Source of the DNA: Diphasiastrum complanatum
Taxonomy: Eukaryota > Streptophyta > Lycopodiopsida > Lycopodiales > Lycopodiaceae
Assembly (NCBI GenBank): GCA_029204225.1
Contig: CM055097.1
Location: forward strand, 41,210,028-41,274,027
Length of the DNA: 64,000 nucleotides
Reading direction: 5' to 3'
Part shown: piece after piece, positions 36,784 to 48,889 of the stretch
How the letters are laid out: each line of letters opens with the position of its first letter
How positions within the stretch are numbered: the first letter of the stretch is position 1
Position numbers and translations under genes: made by a program
Notes under the pieces: model-generated
The model's database searches: none
What the model saw: the letters and a program-made list of their open reading frames with translations, nothing else
What the model was told of the DNA's origin: nothing

Positions 36784-38924
36784 AATTTAAAAGGAGACCA
36801 CAACTTTCTCAAGTCATTATCGAGAAATCATTTGAAAAGTAGGTTGCAGATTGGATTAACTCTCAATTCCTTCCAGAAGTCATTTTTGTGAGGATCATCT
36901 AATATTCCTAAATTATCTCTGTTGTTGACTTTAGAGGGTCCTCTATATCAAATAACCTTATGGAATAAACAACAAGGTGATTGTGCACAAAAGTTTGTTA
37001 GCGGTTGGTTCTTAATAAGATTCTACAAAATAATTCTTGGAAGTTAATTTTATGAAGATTATTCCCTTATAAAAAATTGTCGATCAAAATTTATAAGATC
37101 AAGAATGCACCTAGTCAAGATTTTGAGATGAAAAATTTGATTTGCTACATTAAATCTTAGGGATAGAGGTTTGGAAGGAATAATGTAAGTTTTATATGTT
37201 TTAAATAAATATGTCAATCAGTGCTCGTAAAAAAGTTTCAAACTAACCTTATAAAACACCCCACAAATCAATTATGGAATCGGTAAAAGGTTCAAGTAAA
37301 ACTTTAAAATCTGAGATTTATAACTAAAAGCAGTTGATTTTGAGCCATATAAAAAACCCATAAATCTAAAATGAAGTGGTAAAAAATGTATTTCAACAAT
37401 TGGGTTGTTTGTAATTGTTGGTTTTCGAGTCATTGTCAATTCTATGCTTAAGAAATTTAAGGTGGATAGTTGTAAATCCTTTTTTACACCTTTGGAGACA
37501 CATTGCAAGCTTAGTATAAGAGAATGAATCATCCTTTGAAGACACTACTATTTAGAAAAAGCTAATTGGACTTGTCAATCTATCATACCAAAACAATGGC
37601 CCTAGAGGCATATTAGTTTGCTAAAATAATGTAATAGCACAATACAAACAAGCTTTATTTCTCTTCTAAGTTGGATATTTGTATGTTATTATTTTTCTCA
37701 AGATAGTTCCTTTAATGTTTCTTTTCATGAGCACTCATAAATGGTGATGAAATTATCTTGTGATTAAAAAGTTGAGAGTCTACATCAAAAACTACATTTG
37801 ACAATCAGATTTCCTTTTGGCTTGGGTGCATTTTTAGAGATGCCATGGCAATGAAACATTAATTCTATAATGTGATTCTCAAAGCACGTAGGGTAAGAAT
37901 TCCCTTAGTTGGTGGGCATATGAAAATGTATTCTATATGAGTTAACATTGATTTGACGGCCTACTAAGATGTTCACCCGAACTCAACAATGACATTTCTT
38001 CTCTATACTTCACGTACTATGGAAGGAGCCGCGGGCACAGGCCATTCTGCCCAGTAAGAATTTCCAGAATTTTTTGGGCGAGGCCTGGAGAGGCCTCGCC
38101 TAAATTTTTTTGGAAAGTCGAACCGGGCAGAATGGCCTGTGCAGGGCGCTTCCATTGCCTAATGGATACTTTGACTTTATCCACATGTCCTTTATGAAGC
38201 ATAATCAAAACTTTGACTTTTTTAGACCAGTCAAAAACTGTCACGTCACCCACGTGGCAGTCTGATGGGTGACACCTGATGTGCAGGTTGGAAAGGGCAC
38301 CAAATTTTTTTGAGGAAAACAGATGAATATTATGCTTTTTAAACTAGTCAAAAACTAATATAGATTATGTAATTAAAAGTTGGAAGGCTTTCATATGGGG
38401 CCATGGGCTTTACACTTATTCACCACACAACACAGAGCTCCATGTTGCATTGCAGCGCTATATTTCCAGGAATTTCTGGACTTCAAGCAGTGTTATGGTC
38501 TGCAGAAGAAACTCAGTATATGGGAGATGATCAAGAGCATATCTCTAAAGAGGACAATATTTATAAGATTGAGCTCTTAAAATGCATAAAGCTATTTAAG
38601 GTTATTGCAATAAAACAAAAATTTGTCTCTATTTGTCCATTTGAAAAGTTTTTCATTTTGCACAATACTAAAACTTACATCTAGTTAACATAAGACTGAA
38701 TCATAAATCTATAATAAACCTTATGCTAAGTTTCCTTGATCAACATGAGGTTGATGAGGCAACATGAGGCTTGAGAAAAGAATCGATACAAAGAGTGTTT
38801 GACAAAAAAAATAGAAATCAAAATAATATTCATTAGATGGAAATTATTTTTAGGCTTTTGTTTACTTCATATTTAGTTATTCTTTTTGTTTTGATAAATC
38901 AGGAAATCCTTTCTTAGCTTGTAC
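36766..38924. repeat. Inverted duplication R2, left arm
   Basis: Reverse-complement match to 54,449-58,582. Landmarks: GGCCCATAAAAGTTT at the left edge pairs with the right edge of the other arm, and TTTCTTAGCTTGTAC at 38,910-38,924 pairs with its left edge. An 86-codon minus frame (37532-37272) is identical in protein to one at 57816-58076, so the arms are very similar. The left arm lacks the segment of about 1.96 kb that holds the lectin-like gene in the right arm. No known gene was recognised in this arm. Confidence 0.88.
38020..38154. ncRNA. Long hairpin H1, copy 1 (foldback; small-RNA precursor or MITE-like)
   Basis: A 135-nt inverted repeat with a short apex near 38,085-38,098. The base has an 18-bp perfect stem (38,035-38,052 with 38,125-38,142; GCACAGGCCATTCTGCCC) and a perfect AGGCGAGGCCT-type stem near the apex; the middle has bulges and mismatches. 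Length and shape fit a plant MIRNA-type foldback, but no known miRNA was recognised and expression is unproven. The copy at 57,194-57,328 keeps the stem. Confidence 0.5.
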
Positions 38925-39531
38925 AAGGAACAAATTGAAAGTTCGACAAGTTTTTCATTCAGTTGTTGGCTTATAGGCACTACATCATAGTACCAAAGAA
39001 TCATAATTTGTGTCTTTTGAAATCAATTCATTCCTTGTATCAAGGTTTCTAAAAATATTTCTTAGAATTTATCAAGCATGAATAGTTGAAAATGATATTG
39101 AATCACATTGTCATGAAAATTCAACACTCATCGATAATGGAATCATCGCCTATAGTTTGTCTATAATGTTTTTTTGGAAATAAAATTTTTAAAGCACGAT
39201 CAATTTTTCTCAAATGTTATCTTGGATTTTTAGAAACCATTATTTGTAAAATTTTAGATACTAAACCCTAGCTCTTAGTACATAAATTCCACTAATCTCA
39301 TAAAATATATGTAGCTATAGGAAATACTAATAGTTACATCCACCCATATATACCCTCACCCATGTCTGTGGGGATCATTAAGAGCCTACCGATTGGTTTT
39401 GACTATTCCCTTGTTGCTCAGGAGCTAGTTCTGTATTGATCCAGGTTTGGTTGGGATGGTTTAGTCTACTACACGCTACCTCTGGTTCTTTGGATTCTTT
39501 AGTCTAGGTTTGATCTTGGTGGTTGTTTTAA
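38925..39531 (+). mobile_element. Copia-6 5' LTR region, start approximate
   Basis: Sequence before a plus-strand PBS. The LTR probably starts near TGTCTGTGGGG at 39,365; the 440 bp before that hold nothing recognisable. The inner end reads TTTTAA rather than CA, so the terminus is mutated. Confidence 0.4.
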
Positions 39532-39543
39532 TGGTATCAGAGC
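39532..39543 (+). other. Copia-6 primer-binding site
   Basis: TGGTATCAGAGC, exact tRNA-iMet type site. Confidence 0.9.
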
Positions 39544-40107
39544 ATTGAACCTAGCTGCCGAGAAGTTGTCTTCAAGCAAATCAGGTGGAATTGACAATTT
39601 GGCAACCGAGGTGGTGTTGAATCAATTGTCATCCAAGTAGGTAATTTTTCCTTGCTTTTCTACATTTTGTCTGACTCTCTTATTGCTCAATCTGCTAATT
39701 TGTTCTTAGCGAATTATTATTAGTCTAGTTGTTGACGACTAATATTTAGTCTTGTCTTTCGCGACTAATTCATGACTGATTATCAGTCGAGCTCAGTCTA
39801 GCTCTTCACGAATCATTCACGACTAATAATTTGTCTAGCTATTTGCGACAAATTATTCTTTTGATGTTTTGTTGCTTAATGTTTGGCTACGTAATCAGAT
39901 CAACCGTGATTTCTATTACTAATATTCTGTTCATTTCTGATAGGCGTAGTCATGCTCAGAGAAAGAGTAATATAGCTCATTCCGCTGCGCATGAACACTT
40001 TTCGTTCGAGTTCGTTTCGAGTTCGCTTTTTTTTTGTGTTCGTTTTCTTTTGAGCTATTTTTTTAGTTTCTCACACTCACACACCCTCTTTCTCCAACAA
40101 GAAGTTC
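39544..40107 (+). other. Copia-6 leader
   Basis: Contains repeated TAGTC/CGACTAAT words at 39,720-39,850 (ACGACTAAT, GCGACTAAT, ACGACTAAT), an unusual short motif repetition. No Gag is present. Confidence 0.5.
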
Positions 40108-41285
40108 ATGGCATTCGTAGAGAGACACACCTTGAAGAAGATACAGACCATCAGGTCTAACAATGGAGGTGAGAACAAGAGCAAAGAGTTCTCAAGCTTC
40201 TGCCAAAAACAAGGAATAGAGCATCAATTCACTCCTGCATACACATCCACATATAATGGTGTTGTAGAAAGAAGAATTAGGACGCTAGTCGAAGGAGCCA
40301 GATGCATGATGGCACAGGCTCAATTGGAGACAATTTTGGGCTGAGGCAATTGCTGCAGCAGTACACTGCGGAATAGATCAACAACGATAGCCTTGGAAAA
40401 CAAGACACCATATGAGATGTGGACAAGTAATAAGCTTGATTTGTCATACATACATGTGTTCGGATGTACAACATACAAGTTCAAAAGAAAATAGAAGCAA
40501 GCTCGACGAAAAGTCAGAGAAAACAATCATGGCCGGATACTCGAATGGATCGCTACAACCCAACCTCGAAGAAAGTTGTGTCGAGTCGAGATGTGATATT
40601 CAATGAATCCACATTTCTTGGATTAAAGGAAGAAAAGGGCCATGAGATCTTCACGCTACTGCCAATTCAAGAGGGAGATGGAGGACAAACATCAACACAA
40701 AATGCAGAGCCCCAGACTTTAGAGCAGGAAGATGAAAATCACCCTATCGAAGAAGAAACCAACCAGCAGCGACGAACTGAACCAAGAAGGTCAACAAGAC
40801 AAAGAAGACCTTTATATCGATACACTGACAATCTTCAATGGAGCGAAGATGCAGAGCTCGAATTCTACAGTTTCACTGCAGAACCAACAACCTACCAGGA
40901 AGCTATCCAGAGTCCAGAGGGAGAATTCTGGAAGGAAGCAATGTCAAAGGAGATCGAATCAATGAGGCAAAATGAGGCATGGACACTAGAGCCACTGTCC
41001 GAAGACAAAAAGATCGTCAATTGCAAATGGGTTTATAAAAGAAAAATTAAATCAGATGGCACTATCGAATGCTACAAAGCAAGACTTGTCGCCAAGGTCT
41101 ACACGCAAATGTATGGTATCGATTACTTTGATACTTGCTCACCAACGGTGAAGATGACAAGCATTCGACTACTCCTTGCATACGCAACACAATACAATCT
41201 GGAAATACACTAGATTGATGTGAAAATAGCCTTTCTCCATAGAGATCTAGAGGAAAAAATCTTCATGAAGTAGCCTGAAGGATGA
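40108..41285 (+). pseudogene. Copia-6 integrase C-terminal core and RT N-terminus
   Basis: Frame 1 (40108-40344) gives integrase core KIQTIRSNNGGENKSKEF and TYNGVVERRIRTLVEGARCMMAQ, including the second catalytic Asp position (here in SNNGGE, so D to N) and the Glu of VVERR. After a frameshift near 40,340 the integrase continues (ALENKTPYEMW). Then 40464-41213 holds the Pro/Gln-rich linker and RVT_2 N-terminus (NCKWVYKRKIKSDGT, YKARLVAK, GIDYFDT.SPTVKMTSIRLLLA). Stops at 41,211 and beyond end it near AFLHRDLEEKIFMK, before YVDD. Gag and protease are missing, so leader joins integrase directly. Confidence 0.85.
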
Positions 41286-44200
41286 GTTGACCCTACTTGT
41301 TATAGGAAATTGTAACATGGAGCGAGAATGGACTCTTGGTTCACATCTGTACTGTAAAGAGCCTTATTCCTAAGAGTTGGAACTCTCAAATGGTAGGAAT
41401 TTGGGAATGATAGTACCAACCTGATGGTTGTTTCATGTGACGGTAAAACCATGTACAGATTCTTGTTAAATCACAATTTTGTCAATGGATTATTGTGGTC
41501 CATTTGGGGGTACTGTAGTACTTGGTGGAATAGATATGTGCATATCTAGTATAGGAAATTCAGATGGAGTTTTTAGGATCTCTGGATTATCGGAGAGTGA
41601 GGTTAATGATTTTCTTGAAGATCAGATCCTATATGTGGATATAGGATGGTCAGATAGTCTTTTTGATTTTCTGAAGAGCAGATCTAAAATCAAAGAACTT
41701 TCTTGGAGAGAAAAATGATGGTATGAGACATCAGTGATTTCAAAGGAAAATTCTTGTATGAGTGCTAAAGATTAATTTAAGATTCTGTTGATTGGCTCAG
41801 ATGGAATAAAGCTGTAATCTTAACCTTGTGTCCAAAGATGTTTGTATAAGTCAGCCTAATCTTGGTTTGTACACTAAGATCTGAAGTAGGTTGGTTGAAG
41901 GAATTTTGTTGGTAAAAATTGATGATCGGAAACTTTGTGATGTGAAATTATTCACTTTAGAGATTTCCCAAATATGTTATTTACTTAGGAAAAATAGAAT
42001 CTTCTATAGCTGAGTTACAAGATTCTCAATGATATATGTGAGTAACATATGCGGATTTTGGAGGAATCTGCCTAATAAAGACATATATGTTTATGTACTG
42101 GGTCATAGTGAGATTATTCTCATATGTGCACGATTAATCTTGTTTGGATCTACTATGTATTCCTGGTTATTAAGGTTATCTGGTGCACTCAACCTAGTCG
42201 TTGAACATAGGCATATGATCAAGTATTGTGTTTGACAATTACTTGCAGAGTTAACAGATTTGTTTTGATAGATCTATAGGTTAACTTAAGAGTGATTTGG
42301 ATAAGGATCTAAATAAGGTGTTGTACTAGTACAATCAAGAGTTGCACCTGGACATTTAAGATTTCTAAATCATGGGCAATTAACTTGAGTAGTTTATTTA
42401 CTCCTATGGAAGTTCATTGGTAAAATGGACAGTGTCAAGAGAATTCGTCGGAGACTGTTTGTTTTGTGTGTATTGCTTGTAAGACACATGATTTATGAGT
42501 CATTTGGATTCATCAGGAAATTGTGTGCATAGTATATACGGAGTTCTTGGGTGAGTATTTATCAGTTGAGAAATAGACTTGATTCATTAGTGATAGTATC
42601 CTTGAGAGCTCAATGGGATACCAGATCCTAATGGTTCCAAGAATGGTAAACTGAACTTTTAAAATTCAGCAAAACTTTGTAATCTCTAGATGTTGTTCTA
42701 GGTGATTGTATAAAGTTTATGTTATTAAGGACAGATGTTGTAATGGTCTTTAGTTACATTTTTCTTGTGGAAAAGATTTCAGAATGATTCTTATATTTCC
42801 TGAGTAGTATGTTGTTGCATATACTCCAGTATCTTCCAATGATAAAGTATGGTTTTGAAATCCTGTACATTATGATTGACGAATCATAAGATTCTAAATG
42901 TTTATCATTGACGGATTATAAATTGATACTTAAAGTTCATTAGAAGATTATAAGGGAATCTGAGGATTCTTAAAATAATGAGTAATTCTTGATCAATTGG
43001 GAGAGTCAAGGATTTAGATCGGTTATTTGAACTCTAAATTTGTTTACTCTTGCACAAACTTGAGATTGTGTGGATCTCACAGACATTCTCGTTAAGTAAT
43101 TTGTTTACTTCTGAAAAATTTGCTTACCTAACAGATTTAGTCAAGGAATGCTCAATGTGTGTTGTTTTCAACCTAAATCTCCAGTTAATTAGGAGACAGT
43201 TAAGTTTATCAAGATTGAAGTTTTTTATTTTCTTGCATATGATGCTAGAAATAAGAGCATTTAACTCAAGAGAGTATCTGGGGTACTCAGGACTGAGTTA
43301 TAGTCATTTTAATCTTGATGGATCTCCTAAGAGATTTTGGTAGGATGAATTGTTGTACCTTAGTTTTTATTGAGGAAATCTAAGTGCATTGGTACCAAGA
43401 AGCATTTATGATAGGTCCACAAGTAATTGTGGATAGTCTAGGACTATAATTGTTTGGATCTTGAACTTTTAAACATTAATTTCCAATGTAGGTGATATTT
43501 CACCCAAAGACTTATGTAAAATGAGGTTACATGAAGGTGACATTACTTGATTGGAGAGAGTCAGACCCAATAGGAAGATTTATCTCTTAGAGTACTTCTA
43601 AAGGTCGATATAGTACTTCAGTGTAGAGATAGATAATTTGAGAACTACTCCATCTCTAAGTACTTATTTGATATTGAAGTCAGACTAATAATTAATTTTT
43701 AGGGTAAATGCAAAAGTTAAATGATTAATTTGTTAGCTCCTGAACTTAATCTTCAAAATTGGTCAACGGCAAAATTGGGCAATTTACGGGCAATTAACGA
43801 AACGTGCGGGCCAAGTGGTTATCCAACAAACCAAAAATTCAGACAAATGAACAGTAGGCGCACAGCCCTTGAAAAATCGAAGAAAGGCCAAAAACGAAGG
43901 CACCCAAAGAAAAAATGAAGGCCGCCTACTAAAAATAGGGGTTGAAAAAGGGCCTCACCCAAAATTTGGATAATAAATGCCAAACCACCTTGGAGGCTAA
44001 AACATTTGGGAGGTACACCCACTAGTCATTGACATTTTGGGCTTCTAGGGTGTACAAAAGGGAAAACTTGAATGGCCTCCCTAGCCTTTGACAAAAATGG
44101 CATCTTTGCTAGTTTTGGAAGAGAGCCTTGAATGCATCACTCCCCCACTCTCTTATGGAGGCCACTAGATGTACTATCAAATGGGTTGGGGACAAATGGC

Positions 44201-45460
44201 AAAGAGGGCTTGAAGGGCATGAAGAATGACAAGATTGCATTTTGAAGGAGGACACTTGGGATTTACTATAAAAGGAGGCCACTCTTTGTGTTAAGATATA
44301 ATTGGATGATGATGTCATAGTTGGATAGTTGATTGATAGTTGGATGATAGTTGGAATTTTGGATAATGAGATGATGTTAATAGTTGGATGATACTTGGGT
44401 GAGTTAGATGATGATGTGATAGTTTGATGTGATGTTGGTTGAGAGTTTTTTAGAGTTGAAAGTTTTTGGAAGATGGGTGCTTGCTTGAGAGATCTTTGTT
44501 GATGAGTAGGTTTGATTCCTTGTAAGTTTGGTTTGATGGATGGTTAAATGTGGTTTTTGCCTTATAGTATGCTTATGCATTGGTACAAGTATTGTCTTGC
44601 ATAGTTGCTTGTGAAGTGATGGACCTTTGGGGTTGAATGCTTGTTAGTGGATTGAGAGTAGACTCACTTGTAGTTGATAACAATGGATAGGTTGGGTGCT
44701 TGTGGTTTGGTTTGAAAGTTGTGTTTTTCCCTCCAATTAGTTAATTGATTGTTGGAGGCTTGATTGGGTTGATGGAGTTTTTGTTTGCACTCCTTGGGAT
44801 TGAATCTATGCTTGTTGATGGGAAAAGTGGGTTGTGCTTGAACATTAGAGTAATGTGTTGAGAGAATTGCTTTTGTTGAGAGTGATTTCATGGTGAGGGT
44901 TGGTTGGTTGGTTGTAGTCTTGAATGAGTGGGATGGTTTGCTTGAGGGCTTGGTGTGAGTGATGGGTTGCTAATTTTTTTAGCCATTGTATCTTTCTGGC
45001 CTGTTTTTTTTACAGACTTTCGATTCAGTTTTCTCTCAACTGAACCGTTAACATTTCAATCGCACCGTTCATATTTTAGAAACTTTTATTCTCTTCATTT
45101 TCTCTTTTTATACCAATTCGATCAGACACGCATAAAGTGGAAAAAACTGCGTCAACATGCCTGGCTCTGATTTTTGCTACAAGGTTCATGACTAGAGTTT
45201 CCACGAACCAGCTACCTAATTGCACATTGAGGTATGTTCTGATTTTTCAAACTCTATTTGTACCAATAAACATAAAGTAGTATGTTTTGTCATGAACATG
45301 TTATGGTGTGTGATAGTAGGGTTTTTTCCAACTAAATCGTTATAAGCTTTTTTGTTGGAAAGCAAGTAACTTTCATGAAGTTCTGGTTGTAAGTTTTTTA
45401 AGTTAAATTGGAATGCAATGTGAGGTTATTGCTCACAATAATCTGATCTTTTCTTTGAAC
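41286..45460. other. Longest interval with no recognised gene
   Basis: About 4.2 kb with only short frames lacking motifs. The first 2.4 kb have repeated GGATTC/AGATTCT-type words and could be a decayed retrotransposon. The segment 43,730-44,110 is C+A-richer, and 44,290-44,440 is a degenerate tandem tract. No LTR, PBS or polypurine tract was recognised until about 45.46 kb. Confidence 0.45.
44290..44440. repeat. Degenerate GATAGTTGGATGAT tandem tract
   Basis: Words ATAGTTGGAT, TTGGATGAT and GATGATGT recur about a dozen times with variable spacing across 150 bp. Confidence 0.6.
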
Positions 45461-46021
45461 CTGTTCCAATGCACTTAGCACTCCCTTGAAAATCAACAAA
45501 TGAAACTCAAGAAGAAATCACAAAGACATGGAAACAATCTAGCCTCTCCTTTTTCTATTTCTAGCAAATCTTAGCTCCTAGAATCTTGATTTCTTGATCA
45601 CAAGAGATCTAAACACAATATGATGAACTTTTGCCAACAGCTTAAATTGAAACACACTCTTGAAAAGTCTAGCAACCTAAAAATTGAGAAATCCTATCAA
45701 ATTTAGGGTTTCACCAAAATTGCAAAATATTGAATCAAGCAAAATCTACATGAAAAAGCTAGAATCTAGATATCTCATCTAATAGAATGTACCATCCACA
45801 ATCATGAGCAATTTTTGTCTCCACATTACAGTAAGTGGTTTAAATAATCAGCCATCCACAAGTGATTTTACCTAAATGATGATTGGACCACAAAGATCCA
45901 CTTTCTATACTTGAAAATGCAAGATTTGATCTATCAACACCTCCAAATCCACATAGAATTTATTGCGTCCCTCAAATCCGCCTCTAAATTTGACATAAAC
46001 AACAACTTTGGCTTGCAACCT
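45461..46021 (-). other. Copia-7 leader (minus strand)
   Basis: Shares the CCAATGCACTTAGCACT word with the Copia-1 leader and lies inside a minus-strand PBS. Non-coding. Confidence 0.5.
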
Positions 46022-46033
46022 GCTTTGATACCA
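46022..46033 (-). other. Copia-7 primer-binding site
   Basis: Minus strand TGGTATCAAAGC, one base off the common site; an LTR-like TGAAAATT starts two bases outside. Confidence 0.75.
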
Positions 46034-46035
46034 TC

Positions 46036-46190
46036 TGAAAATTATAGATCCAAAACACAACTAATGGATCTATGATCTTGGGCCAATTTGGTATGCACAT
46101 CTAGATCTAGTCACAAGATAGAATTCATTAAGATTAGCATGCTAGAATTGCATAAATCACTAGGATATAATCTGAGTGTGTCAATATGAT
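46036..46190 (-). repeat. Copia-7 LTR fragment
   Basis: About 150 bp of LTR (TGAAAATTATAGATCC...) before Gag-coding sequence of a different copia element begins, so the LTR is truncated by that junction. The exact seam is unresolved. Confidence 0.45.
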
Positions 46191-46712
46191 CATCACCCAG
46201 TTCTCGTATGTAGAGGGCAAGCTTGAAAGCAATGTCATGATTGCGTCTTGATTGTCAATGATCGATCCGACAACGGTCATCTGTTGCAAGAGATTATTAA
46301 ACTGGTAAAGTGATTCTGAAGTGAATCACCATTTGACATCTTGAGAGTGAAGAATTTTCTTCTTAGATGCAAGTTGGAAGTCACTCCCTCAAAGCTCAGG
46401 ATGTCCCATACTTCTTTCGAAGATTGAGCTTCAGATATGTGGCCAATCTGAGTGTCTCATATTTTGAAAATGATAAGCGTGAAAGCTTTACCATCCTTCG
46501 ATTTCCACTTTGAGTCGATCGTGTCATCTTCAAGCTTCACTTTGATACCTGTAATAACATCCCACAACTCGTTGGCAATTAGTAAGGTCTTCATCTTAAA
46601 ATATCAAAAAAAGGAATTGGATCCATTCAGCTTGTCTGCGATGAGATCAGTTGTACTTTGAGAATTCATCTGGAACTTTAGTCTATTGATAAATCAATGA
46701 CTTCAAGAATGA
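46191..46712 (-). pseudogene. Copia-8 Gag fragment
   Basis: Minus-strand Gag N-terminal core in one main frame with few stops: KLEDDTIDSKWKSKDGKAFTLI, DTQIGH, SSKEVWDIL.FEGVTSNLHLRRKFFTLKM, NHFTSLMNL. These match the early helices of copia Gag. It is directly followed (outward) by its own LTR; the PBS is degraded at about 46,695-46,712. Confidence 0.65.
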
Positions 46713-47178
46713 TGTCGTACGACGTTACAATTGGAAATAAATTATCCATCAAATTATTCATCTCAAACAAAGATTTCATGTGATGATTCTATCTACTTAC
46801 ATTCTTATAACATAGATCATCAGAGAATTATAACATAATGAAGATCAATAGGCTGAGAGAGAGAGAGAGAGAGTATAGGAAATATTCACATAGTGAAGAG
46901 AGAGAGAACGATGTTTCTATTACATAAAGAGAGAATTAATTGTGTACAATGAGAGAGAGAGGGAGAGTACGTAGGCTCTCCAAGAGGTATGGATCCCCAA
47001 GAGGCACTTTAGCCATCCTTTCAAGTATTACCCTTAAAAGAGGGCCTTGAAAGGGGCCTAGCCTTAAAATGTGTCCAATACTTTAAAATGGGTCCAATAC
47101 TTTAAAATGGGCTTTTAGGCCTCTCATTAAATAATATGGTATTTAGATTAGCTTTTAAAAGGTCATGAAATCGTGACA
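46713..47178 (-). repeat. Copia-8 5' LTR
   Basis: 466 bp starting TGTCGTACGACG and ending ATCGTGACA, with (GA)n patches at 46,855-46,875 and 46,950-46,970. Its outer 240 bp recur at 47,662-47,874. Confidence 0.7.
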
Positions 47179-47661
47179 AAAATAGAACTTTGTCTTTGGA
47201 TCGTTTAAGAGGGATGAAACTTTAGGCAATTATAGTTCCAATGATATGCAAAGTTCATCATCAACATCACATGCATATGATAGCTTTTTGATGAACAATA
47301 GTTGTTGTTGGAATCTTGAAAACACCTGCAAAATCAAGAATGTCAAGATTATCAATTTTAGATTCCAATGAGTTTGTTATTATATTATTGTTCACATATG
47401 GTTCCAATTTTGGAATTTCTTTGATAATAGACACTTGTAGAATATTGATCATAGAATGATCAATTTTTGGTTATTTATACTTGTAACACGTCTAGGAATT
47501 GAAGTCTTATGGGACTCCGAAGAGATCTCATTTGTATGATGAATAATCATATGATAATCACCAGAATACAAGCACCGAGACCTATGTGGACTTAAAGGAA
47601 TCTAATGCACTTCAATTAGAGAAATCTAATCCAATTGAAACAATTAATCAAATGTATCCTA
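47179..47661. other. Spacer between two LTR copies
   Basis: About 480 bp. A 61-codon minus frame (47452-47267) has no recognised motif. No gene supported. Confidence 0.45.
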
Positions 47662-47874
47662 TGTGTACAATGAGAGAGAGGGAGAGTACGTAGGCTCTCC
47701 AAGAGGTATGGGTCCCCAAGAGGCACTTTAGGCATCCTTTCAAGTAATACCCTTAATAGAGGGCCTTGAAAGGGGCCTAGCCTTAAAATGGGTCCAATAC
47801 TTTAAAATGGGCTTTCAGGCCTCTCATTAAATAATATATTAGAAAGGCCTTTAAAAGGTCACAAAATCGTGACA
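47662..47874 (-). repeat. Truncated LTR of the Copia-8 family with polypurine tract
   Basis: Direct-orientation match to 46,941-47,178, ending ATCGTGACA. On its right, 47,875-47,888 reads CAGGGAGGATGAAA on the minus strand, a good polypurine tract, so this is a 3' LTR whose element was replaced by the Copia-9 LTR from 47,889. Confidence 0.75.
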
Positions 47875-47888
47875 TTTCATCCTCCCTG

Positions 47889-48111
47889 TAACCCTACTAT
47901 TTTTGGGTCTAGATTCAAAGTACCCAACATTCAAATTTGAATCTACTCAAACTCGCCTTCTAACTTTTCCACACTTTCAAAAAGCATTTATTCAAATGAA
48001 AGTTAGACTAATGAACTTTGAAAAGTCAATCTCTAAGTCTAAAAACAAATTTGACTCCAATATGCATATGAAAATATAGCAAATATGATCAAAGTAGTTG
48101 AATCTTTCACA
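47889..48111 (-). repeat. Copia-9 3' LTR, truncated
   Basis: Ends AATCTTTCACA next to the polypurine tract. The left end is cut where it meets the Copia-8 type tract. It matches the outer 227 bp of the 5' LTR. Confidence 0.8.
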
Positions 48112-48889
48112 CTTCCTCTTCAACTAGTTTTAGCATGGACTTTGATAACACTCCAAGTGATGTCCTATGCTTCATGAACAAGTCTTTTCCCAATGCTTTG
48201 GTGAAGATATCAGCTACACATTCCCTTGAAGACACATGTTGAAGCTCCACCTCCTTTGCAATGATTTGCTCCCTCACAAAATGATATTGCACCTCAATAT
48301 GCTTGCTCCTAGCATGAAAGATAGGATTGGTTGCCAATCTTTGGGCTGATTGATTGTCACAAAAGATGATTGGGCTCTCTGGAAAATCCTGCAAGTGAAG
48401 ATCCTTGATCATCCTCTTGATCCATACCATCTCCTTTGTGCAATGTGTAAGAGCTTTGTACTTGGCCTCACTAGATGACAATGAGATAGTGGCTTGTTTC
48501 TTCGACATCCATGATATAGCTCCATCACCTATGAAAATAAAATGAACACTAATGGATTTCCTATCTATTACATCTCCAGCATAGTCCGAATCTGAAAATA
48601 CAGAAAGATTAGGTGATGATCCCTCATACAATATGCCAAAATCTCGAGTTCCAATGATGTACCTCAAAACTTGCTTTCCTAGCTTCCAATGCTCCTCACT
48701 AGGATCTTGCATGAATTGATTCAATCTTCCAACACAATATCTTACATCTGGTCTAGTAATGGTTAGACAGATGAGTGAACCAACTAGCTTCCTATAGAGA
48801 GTAATGTCCTCGAAGGATCTTTCGTTACCTCTTATATTTAGCTTTACATGAGACTCCATAGGTGTATCACTAGCTTTTGCATCTACCAT
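48107..48889 (-). pseudogene. Copia-9 RT C-terminus and RNase H
   Basis: 260 codons. The N-terminal part is the end of RVT_2 (DTPMESHVKLN, YRKLVGSLICLTITRPDVRY). RNase H follows, with acidic residues in FSDSDYAGD, SSSEAKYKAL, FCDNQSAQRLA and ADIFTKAL, then the usual copia end. The stop lies a few bases from the polypurine tract, as in intact elements. It is in a different frame from the RT part, so one frameshift near 48,885 separates them. Confidence 0.92.

Noticed and set aside
37272-37532. 86-codon ORF identical to 57,816-58,076
   Set aside because: Identity follows from the recent inverted duplication; no motif and no sign of selection can be seen.
38017-38253. 78-codon ORF across the hairpin, also at 57,095-57,331
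   Set aside because: It is kept in both copies because the arms are nearly identical; it reads through both sides of a foldback, so coding is unlikely.
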